Shown here: one piece after another, positions 21,498 to 25,688 of the stretch | Position numbering within the stretch: position 1 is the stretch's first letter | Layout of the letters: every line of letters begins with the position of its first letter | Virus record (IMG/VR): IMGVR_UViG_3300025423_000080 | Span: 1 to 25,688 of that record | DNA length: 25,688 bases | DNA from: a virus | Direction: 5' to 3' (one strand) | Notes under the pieces: model-generated | Told to the model about the DNA's origin: nothing | The model's input: the letters and a program-made list of their open reading frames with translations, nothing else | Databases searched by the model: none | Program-made: the position numbers and the translations under genes

Positions 21498-22046
21498 TCA
21501 GCCCAGCCACTTGTAGCCATTGTTAAATCTGTGCTTCAAATAACTTGCAGCACGACGAGTAATACCATATTTCTCAGCACTCTCCTCTGTGCTGTGGTCA
21601 CGAATGTAACGCATCTGTTCTTCTGTATACTTGTAATTACGATTTTGTTTACGCACAGCATTACCTCGTTTTACGCCAGTGGGCTTTCTGCCTTTGGCAT
21701 ACTGCACTCTGTTTCTGTCAAAGCTAGTGCCCACAATCATATGCTCTGTGTTGCAGCAAAGTTGATTGTCGCAGAACTCGTGTATGACAAACTCATCTCT
21801 GGTTAGTTCTCTGCCAAGCTCTAGCATCATTGCAATTCTGTGCGTGACCTGCATCTGTCTTTTGCCCAATGCTGTGTTATAGACATTGAACATCCCATAG
21901 CCCTGTCTGTGCTTGCCTCCAACCCAAAGTTCGCAGCCATTGTCTTGTTGTATAATGCGGCTAAAGAATTTGGATTCGTTGATGGCAATGTTGCCAATAT
22001 AAATGTATTCGTGTGGGTTATGTAGGCCTTTTGGTCTTCCTGACAT
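21498..22046 (-). CDS. HNH homing endonuclease (HNH_3 type) with C-terminal HTH
   Basis: A 182-residue protein. C-E-L-W near 38-41, G-Y-G at 49-51, T-H-R (68-70) with H69, V-I-H-E-F-C-D-N-Q-L-C-C-N-T-E-H (87-102) and V-G-T-S-F-D-R-N (105-112) form the classic HNH_3 arrangement of H69, then H89-x-x-C-D-N, C-x-x-x-H and G-T-x-x-x-N. A C-terminal region (Y-T-E-E-Q-M-R-Y-I-R-D, S-A-E-K-Y-G-I-T-R-R-A-A-S-Y-L, 140-170) reads as a helix-turn-helix that would bind its target. By family it is a free-standing homing endonuclease that spreads by cutting unoccupied relatives. AAGGAG precedes the ATG; an ACTAAATA box lies 23 bases upstream in a divergent promoter region. Confidence 0.85.
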   Translation of the reverse strand: MSGRPKGLHNPHEYIYIGNIAINESKFFSRIIQQDNGCELWVGGKHRQGYGMFNVYNTALGKRQMQVTHRIAMMLELGRELTRDEFVIHEFCDNQLCCNTEHMIVGTSFDRNRVQYAKGRKPTGVKRGNAVRKQNRNYKYTEEQMRYIRDHSTEESAEKYGITRRAASYLKHRFNNGYKWLG

Positions 22047-22061
22047 ATTTTTCTCCTTGTG

Positions 22062-22109
22062 CTATAATATATTTAGTGTTTAGAATAACTATGCTAAATA
22101 ATATTATAG
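22062..22109. promoter_or_regulatory. Divergent promoter pair arranged as an inverted repeat
   Basis: ACTAAATATATTATAG on the minus strand (22062-22077) faces GCTAAATAATATTATAG on the plus strand (22093-22109), one for the HNH gene at 22046 and one for the GNAT gene at 22122. In addition CTGACA (22040-22045) and TATAAT (22063-22068), 17 bases apart, make a sigma70-type plus-strand promoter; its -35 overlaps the HNH start codon. Confidence 0.55.
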
Positions 22110-22121
22110 TAGGAGAATGAT

Positions 22122-22673
22122 TTGAGAACTACAGACAAATACTTGCCCAGTGACCATGATCATTGGCATTGGTCATTGGCCAGAACCGAAGATGACATCA
22201 ATGACATTGTTGCGATGGCTAAGGGATTTTACGAAACAGAAGTTTCAGACATTTTTACTACGGATCCTGCGATCCTAAGGCAACACATAGACTTGGCTGT
22301 AACCGCACAAAAATACACTCTAAACCAGCAACAAATCATCATTTGCCGTGATAAAACCAGCGGAAAACTGCTGGGTTGGGCGTGGTTGGATCGGGGACAC
22401 TATACGCCCTATGCAGCAGAGGAAATGGCAGATGCCAGATTTGCACACATAGATTTGAGTTTGCCCAACAGAACACGCATTACACTGTGTGCTCAAATCA
22501 TTCAGCAATGGATCTTATGGTGCAGCATTCATCAAATTCCAGTTTTAATCAGCAGTTCAATCAGAAGTGAACAAGAAGCATTTTTAAAATTGCACCAACG
22601 ATTTGGATTTAAACGACACGGCAGTGTTTGTTATTTTAAAGTGGAGAACTATTTTGGGAATAGCAATGAGTAA
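22122..22673 (+). CDS. GNAT-like N-acetyltransferase
   Basis: A 183-residue protein with a TTG start, chosen because AGGAG stands six bases before it while the ATG at 22117 runs into a stop at once. The layout is that of a GNAT fold: an N-terminal strand and helix (W-H-W-S-L-A-R-T-E-D-D-I-N-D-I-V), a central strand K-L-L-G-W-A-W-L-D-R-G, a helix before P-V-L-I-S-S-S-I-R (about 142-150), and the C-terminal F-L-K-L-H-Q-R-F-G-F-K-R-H-G (about 156-169) typical of GNATs. The acetyl-CoA loop (Q/R-x-x-G-x-G) is not clearly present; N-R-T-R-I-T at 117-122 is the nearest. Substrate unknown. It leads a four-gene plus-strand operon with GroES and is coupled to the next gene by an eight-base overlap. Confidence 0.55.
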   Translation: MRTTDKYLPSDHDHWHWSLARTEDDINDIVAMAKGFYETEVSDIFTTDPAILRQHIDLAVTAQKYTLNQQQIIICRDKTSGKLLGWAWLDRGHYTPYAAEEMADARFAHIDLSLPNRTRITLCAQIIQQWILWCSIHQIPVLISSSIRSEQEAFLKLHQRFGFKRHGSVCYFKVENYFGNSNE

Positions 22674-22935
22674 GTCGGGCATACAAGCAATATCTATACC
22701 AGCATTGACCCCACAGCAAGTGGCACAAATGTATAATGGTTATAACAGTCAGTCGGCACAGCAACAGGCCGCCAACCAATATGGGCAAATGATAGCAAAC
22801 TTGGGTCGTAGTCAGTCCATCACAGCACGATGGATGTTTGATGGTCAACTGATGGACTTGGTAGATTTTGCCAATGCTGTGTTTGGAAAAGACACGCCAG
22901 AGGCAACACATTTTGTATTAAAACATAGTAAATGA
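22666..22935 (+). CDS. Unknown small protein, 89 aa
   Basis: The ATG at 22666 (MSKSGIQAIS) is chosen over a farther in-frame ATG at 22603 that would lie deep inside the GNAT gene; GGGA stands before it. The protein has P-A-L-T-P-Q-Q-V-A-Q-M-Y-N-G-Y-N-S near 13-29, a Gln-rich helix, and a C-terminal M-D-L-V-D-F-A-N-A-V-F-G-K-D-T-P-E-A-T-H-F part. No family is recognised. Its TGA overlaps the ATG at 22932 that could extend the GroES gene. Confidence 0.6.
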   Translation: MSKSGIQAISIPALTPQQVAQMYNGYNSQSAQQQAANQYGQMIANLGRSQSITARWMFDGQLMDLVDFANAVFGKDTPEATHFVLKHSK

Positions 22936-22946
22936 AAGGAAATACA

Positions 22947-23213
22947 ATGACAGTAGAAGCAGTTAAAACCCGTGTGATTTTTACACGCAAAGAAGTTCAA
23001 CAAAAGACCGATAGCGGTATTATTTTTAGCAATCCAAATCAAGAACATAATCCATTGGGCTATGTGCATAGCATTGGCACAGAAGTCAAGATTGATGGAT
23101 TGGCGGTAGGAGATGCAATCAGCGTCAACTGGCAATCAGTGGGTATGCTAGAACACGAAGGAGTAAAATACTACATCGTGGATCAAAATAACATTAACGC
23201 GGTAATAAAATAA
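22947..23213 (+). CDS. GroES-like co-chaperonin (cpn10)
   Basis: An 88-residue protein with the cpn10 layout: V-K-T-R-V-I-F-T-R-K-E-V (6-17) matches the R-V-x-V-x-x-x-E start, S-G-I-I-F-S (23-28) the strand before the mobile loop, L-G-Y-V-H-S-I-G (37-44) the G-x-V-x-x-V-G block, and G-L-A-V-G-D-A-I (53-60) the V-K-V-G-D block. It ends in Y-Y-I-V-D-Q-N-N-I-N-A-V-I. It is slightly shorter than bacterial GroES (95-97). By analogy with T4 gp31 it would cap the host GroEL and help fold phage proteins such as the capsid protein. AAAGGA lies six bases before the chosen ATG; an upstream ATG at 22932 is possible. No groEL is seen. Confidence 0.8.
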   Translation: MTVEAVKTRVIFTRKEVQQKTDSGIIFSNPNQEHNPLGYVHSIGTEVKIDGLAVGDAISVNWQSVGMLEHEGVKYYIVDQNNINAVIK

Positions 23214-23416
23214 TGGCCAAGATTAAAGTAGATGACCATACTATCAAGGGTGATAGAATAGATTTTGAACGCATTGAGATTGTTGTTGATGACAGCAAGC
23301 CAGACAAGATTGAAATCTATATTCTAGACGAGAACGGCGAAAGAGCAGAAGGTGGAAGTTTTGACCGAGATGCTTTTATGCAGTCTGTTCGTGATTTTTA
23401 TAATCAAAATTTTTAA
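23213..23416 (+). CDS. Unknown acidic protein, 67 aa
   Basis: A 67-residue acidic protein (V-D-D-H-T-I-K-G-D-R-I-D-F-E-R-I-E-I-V-V-D-D, then K-I-E-I-Y-I-L-D-E-N-G-E), probably a small beta fold plus a C-terminal helix. Unrecognised. The start overlaps the GroES stop as TAATG, so it is the last gene of that operon. Its end overlaps a convergent minus-strand ORF by 41 bases, with no terminator between. Confidence 0.6.
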   Translation: MAKIKVDDHTIKGDRIDFERIEIVVDDSKPDKIEIYILDENGERAEGGSFDRDAFMQSVRDFYNQNF

Positions 23417-23540
23417 TACTTCGTTTGATATCAATTAAGATATCTTCAATAACATCCATACGGTTCTCAAGACGGTCTAGTTTATCTACAACATCTTGGA
23501 ACCGTTGTTCACATTCTTTTAAGTGGTCATCAAGCGTCAT
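23376..23540 (-). CDS. Short coiled-coil protein, 54 aa
   Basis: A 54-residue ORF starting 11 bases before the end of the Dps-like gene: MTLDDHLKECEQRFQDVVDK, then L-D-R-L-E-N-R-M-D-V-I-E-D-I-L-I-D-I-K-R-S-I. Hydrophobic residues every three or four positions make a clear coiled coil. Overlap with the upstream gene supports translation by coupling, but the Shine-Dalgarno is weak and the last 41 bases lie opposite the plus-strand gene ending at 23416. Short coiled-coil proteins of this style are common in phages; no membrane segment, so not a holin. Confidence 0.5.
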   Translation of the reverse strand: MTLDDHLKECEQRFQDVVDKLDRLENRMDVIEDILIDIKRSIKNFDYKNHEQTA

Positions 23541-23979
23541 TTGACAGAGTTGCCTCTAGTTGCCATTTGAACTTGGCCAATTTGCCAATAGCATCATCGC
23601 TCATATTTGAAATATCAGTGTAATCAACATCGTCTGCTGCTTTGCGTAGCTCGTGATAGATATCAATCAAAGTATAGATATCAGTCAATATGATATTCAA
23701 CATATCATCACTAGTGCCTTCAACACCAAAATCAGTTGCTCTGCTAGTTGAGCATACTTGCATTAGCATATCTGGCATCAATGCTCCGCAAGTGCGTAAT
23801 TTCTCACCAAGTGTGTCTATGTTGTCTTGCAAGAACTCATAAATCTTCTTTAATAGTTTGTGGTCTTGGTAGAAATTTCTGCCTTTGATGTTGACATGGG
23901 CTGCGTGTGTTTTGTAATAAACAACAAAGTTTGTTGCAAATGTTTCTTCTAATACTTTGGTTAATTCTGTTAAATCCAT
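23530..23979 (-). CDS. Dps/ferritin-like protein
   Basis: A 149-residue four-helix protein aligning by eye with Dps (DNA-protecting miniferritin). K-T-H-A-A-H-V-N-I-K-G-R-N-F at 23-36 corresponds to the H-W-N-V-x-G-x-x-F signature, followed by Y-Q-D-H (37-40) and D-N-I-D-T-L-G-E-K-L-R-T-C-G-A (52-66). The residues H28, H40, D55 and E59 keep the spacing of the Dps inter-subunit iron ligands H51, H63, D78 and E82 of E. coli; the position of D67 is a lysine here. It lacks a long basic N-terminal tail. Known Dps proteins oxidise and store iron and bind DNA; what the phage uses it for is unknown. GAGGAA precedes the ATG. It follows the two ejection-protein genes and may be co-transcribed with them. 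Confidence 0.75.
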   Translation of the reverse strand: MDLTELTKVLEETFATNFVVYYKTHAAHVNIKGRNFYQDHKLLKKIYEFLQDNIDTLGEKLRTCGALMPDMLMQVCSTSRATDFGVEGTSDDMLNIILTDIYTLIDIYHELRKAADDVDYTDISNMSDDAIGKLAKFKWQLEATLSNDA

Positions 23980-23991
23980 TTCAGTTCCTCA

Positions 23992-24891
23992 TTATCTTTC
24001 GTTTAGTGGCTTCCAGCCCTGTGCTCTGCGTTGGGCTTCTGCTTGTTTTAATATTGCGATTTCTTCTGGACTTGTATATAACAACTCTTTGGCCATCATT
24101 GCTGCTGGAATGTATTTGCCAGCCAAACTTGATATTCTGGTCATAAAATTACTAGTAGTTGGATTAGCAAATGCTTCTGCCGCTCCAGCTTCTGTTGCTA
24201 GTGTGTCTGGTAGTTTAACACCATTTGTTTTGGCCCATTGAAGTTTTTGGTCATAGTTCATACCACCCAAATCACTTGCTGTTTTTAATGGATTTGGTGT
24301 TTTCGTAGTATGTTCGGTAAGAGCATTATTAAGAGCATTTTCTTTTGCTGCTTGCGCTGCTTGTTCAGCACTGATTTGATTTGCTGTTGTATTTGTTTGT
24401 GTGGGAGCAAACTGTCCAGTTTTATTAATATAATTTTTGGCTTGTTGATATGTTTGTTGAATGCCACTATACAATGGAGCTGCTTTAGCAGCGGCTGTTG
24501 GAGGAGGCAAACCTAAATGACTTGCTGCCAAATCTGCTGCTGCTGTGCCTGGATTTCTTGCATAAGTTTTAATCAAATCACCAGCAGATTGTGCTGCCCC
24601 ACTGAATGTGGGACCAACAATACTTTTACCAGTTTGGGCCATTTGACCAGCATTGTTTATAGCATTTGCTGTGCCTTGCATTATATTGGGTGCGTTTAGT
24701 CCCACTGCACCTGCACCAGCAGCCGCTGCCATATTAGCCATATCATTGGAGTTATCTGGAGCAACTGGTGCTTGAGGTTGTGCTTGAGATTGCGTAGTCA
24801 AAAATTGTTGAATCTGCTCATCACTAGTGCCATCTGGAACATCTAGTGTAAAGCGTTCTCCATTTTGCTCAACTGTTACTCTTTCGGTCAT
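23992..24891 (-). CDS. Internal virion (ejection) protein, putative
   Basis: A 299-residue protein rich in Ala, Gln, Asn and Thr. It begins V-T-V-E-Q-N-G-E-R-F-T-L-D-V-P-D-G-T-S-D (5-24), a short N-terminal module common at the start of large internal virion and other structural proteins of podoviruses. The middle (50-130) is small-residue rich and amphipathic (N-M-A-A-A-A-G-A-G-A-V-G-L-N), as in proteins that may pass through membranes on DNA ejection. The end is a charged helix (A-I-L-K-Q-A-E-A-Q-R-R-A). Its ATG overlaps the upstream TGA (ATGA). No lysozyme or protease motif is visible. Position and composition support a virion interior role; this is inference. Confidence 0.5.
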   Translation of the reverse strand: MTERVTVEQNGERFTLDVPDGTSDEQIQQFLTTQSQAQPQAPVAPDNSNDMANMAAAAGAGAVGLNAPNIMQGTANAINNAGQMAQTGKSIVGPTFSGAAQSAGDLIKTYARNPGTAAADLAASHLGLPPPTAAAKAAPLYSGIQQTYQQAKNYINKTGQFAPTQTNTTANQISAEQAAQAAKENALNNALTEHTTKTPNPLKTASDLGGMNYDQKLQWAKTNGVKLPDTLATEAGAAEAFANPTTSNFMTRISSLAGKYIPAAMMAKELLYTSPEEIAILKQAEAQRRAQGWKPLNER

Positions 24892-25679
24892 TGTATTCTC
24901 TCTCTACTAATGATTCTAATTCCAGTGTTGCTACTTGTAACTGGGTTAGCAGCAGCTCCACCTGTTCGTGCTTGTGATTCAGCAGCAGATTGCGCCTTAC
25001 GAATTATTTCAATAGATTTTTGTAACCATTGTTTTGTATATTGTGGATCAGATTTTTCAGTTGGTTTGTTTTCAGTCAAGAATTGTAGTTCTTGATTGGT
25101 CAAGTGACCTTTGATAGTGCCCTGACTTGCTGCGCCACCAATAGCTCTGACTGTATCCATAATAGAACGAGTATTGCGAGCATCTTCTGTTTCAAGTTGT
25201 GTGCCAATTGCCTGTGCAATAGGACCACGACCACTTATGACACTCAACTCAGGACCAATGTTGTGTTTACCAGTATCAAGCAAATCAATTGCGTGTTGAG
25301 CCTGATCGATTGTGTTGGCTGCATTACCAGCGTTGGCCACAACTTCAGCATTGCGTTTAGCAATTTCTTTGTTTGCTTCGTTAAAGTTTTTAGTTCTATC
25401 TTTGAACTGTTGTGGTGTTTCTGTTTCATAACCAGATTCACGAAATTTTGGTTGTGCGATTGCTGCAACAGGAGCTTGTTGTGGACCATTCGGAGCATTG
25501 GCTGCTCGAACCAAATTCGCACTCGCTGGAGCTGCTGTTTGAACTAAATTACCAGCTGCTGGAGCTGCTGATTGAGTTGTTGCAGCCGGAGCTGGCTGAG
25601 CTGGCTGAACTCTTTGATTTACAACTGGATTAAAGTTACCACTTTGATCCGCTTGAACTGGCAAGCCGCCATTGTTCAT
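24888..25679 (-). CDS. Internal virion protein, putative; start may lie beyond the window
   Basis: At least 263 residues from the ATG at 25679. No stop precedes the ATG in frame before the window edge and no Shine-Dalgarno is seen, so the gene may begin further right. Residues 20-75 are Pro/Ala/Gln-rich and disordered. A helical domain follows (Q-F-K-D-R-T-K-N-F-N-E-A-N-K-E-I-A-K-R, A-N-T-I-D-Q-A-Q-H-A-I-D-L-L-D-T-G). Next comes G-P-E-L-S-V-I-S-G-R-G-P-I-A-Q near 140-156, and the end is basic. Similar helix-rich proteins with N-terminal low complexity occur among podovirus ejection proteins. The four-base overlap with the next gene suggests the pair works together. Confidence 0.5.
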   Translation of the reverse strand: MNNGGLPVQADQSGNFNPVVNQRVQPAQPAPAATTQSAAPAAGNLVQTAAPASANLVRAANAPNGPQQAPVAAIAQPKFRESGYETETPQQFKDRTKNFNEANKEIAKRNAEVVANAGNAANTIDQAQHAIDLLDTGKHNIGPELSVISGRGPIAQAIGTQLETEDARNTRSIMDTVRAIGGAASQGTIKGHLTNQELQFLTENKPTEKSDPQYTKQWLQKSIEIIRKAQSAAESQARTGGAAANPVTSSNTGIRIISRERIQ

Positions 25680-25688
25680 ATCAACAAG

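Noticed and set aside
23376-23540. Reading the short coiled-coil ORF as a holin
   Set aside because: It has no hydrophobic membrane-spanning segment.
1-25688. Integrated prophage or host chromosomal segment
   Set aside because: No integrase, attachment site, repressor, tRNA or bacterial housekeeping gene is seen; all recognisable genes are viral.

Overview
The window is a gene-dense segment of a tailed dsDNA bacteriophage (Caudoviricetes). It holds an almost complete head and packaging set on the minus strand: a terminase large subunit with all ATPase and nuclease motifs, a large P22-type portal, a scaffolding protein, a DUF5309/SU10-like major capsid protein, a connector/adaptor and a giant repetitive tail fibre. 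Two internal-virion (ejection) proteins sit at the other end. The large portal, the ejection proteins and the absence here of sheath or tape-measure genes suggest a short-tailed (podovirus) particle; this is inference. No integrase, repressor, tRNA, CRISPR or host gene is seen. The host cannot be read from the sequence; the protein style (tail fibre with Asn-Val-Ala-Tyr-Leu repeats, small Lys-rich proteins, GroES, Dps) resembles phages from aquatic metagenomes.

Layout, right to left, which is the main direction of transcription. (1) 25688-23376, minus: two overlapping internal-virion proteins, a Dps/ferritin-like protein and a short coiled-coil ORF. (2) 22122-23416, plus: four overlapping genes comprising a GNAT-like acetyltransferase, an unknown protein, a GroES-like co-chaperonin and an acidic unknown. 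(3) 22046-19396, minus: an HNH homing endonuclease and four unrecognised genes, with a hairpin-rich 158-base leader between the HNH gene and the next one. (4) 18972-19280, a single plus-strand gene, followed by an unexplained long inverted repeat and a bidirectional terminator. (5) 18911-1, minus: two small genes, a GIY-YIG endonuclease, a candidate small terminase, about ten small proteins (some beta-rich and probably virion parts, others short and basic), a 277-residue unknown, a 94-residue unknown, TerL, an HNH-like ORF, a TylF-like methyltransferase, portal, a small helical protein, scaffold, major capsid, a second HNH-like ORF, an unknown, the connector and the tail fibre, which runs off the left edge.

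Most genes in a block overlap their neighbours by ATGA or TAATG junctions, so they are probably translationally coupled. Factor-independent terminators cut the long minus-strand run after the capsid gene, after its HNH-like ORF, in the small-protein cluster and before the GIY-YIG gene. The most interesting regulatory signal is an 8-base box, RCTAAATA, found six times, each just upstream of a gene that begins a block and in that gene's orientation. It resembles the T4-type late promoter box TATAAATA. In two cases it lies exactly five bases before the ATG, which would predict leaderless mRNAs.

Four genes look like homing endonucleases of three types, all placed between conserved genes. No stretch over 300 bases lacks a gene; the longest gaps are 21340-21497 and 19281-19395, and both contain inverted repeats.
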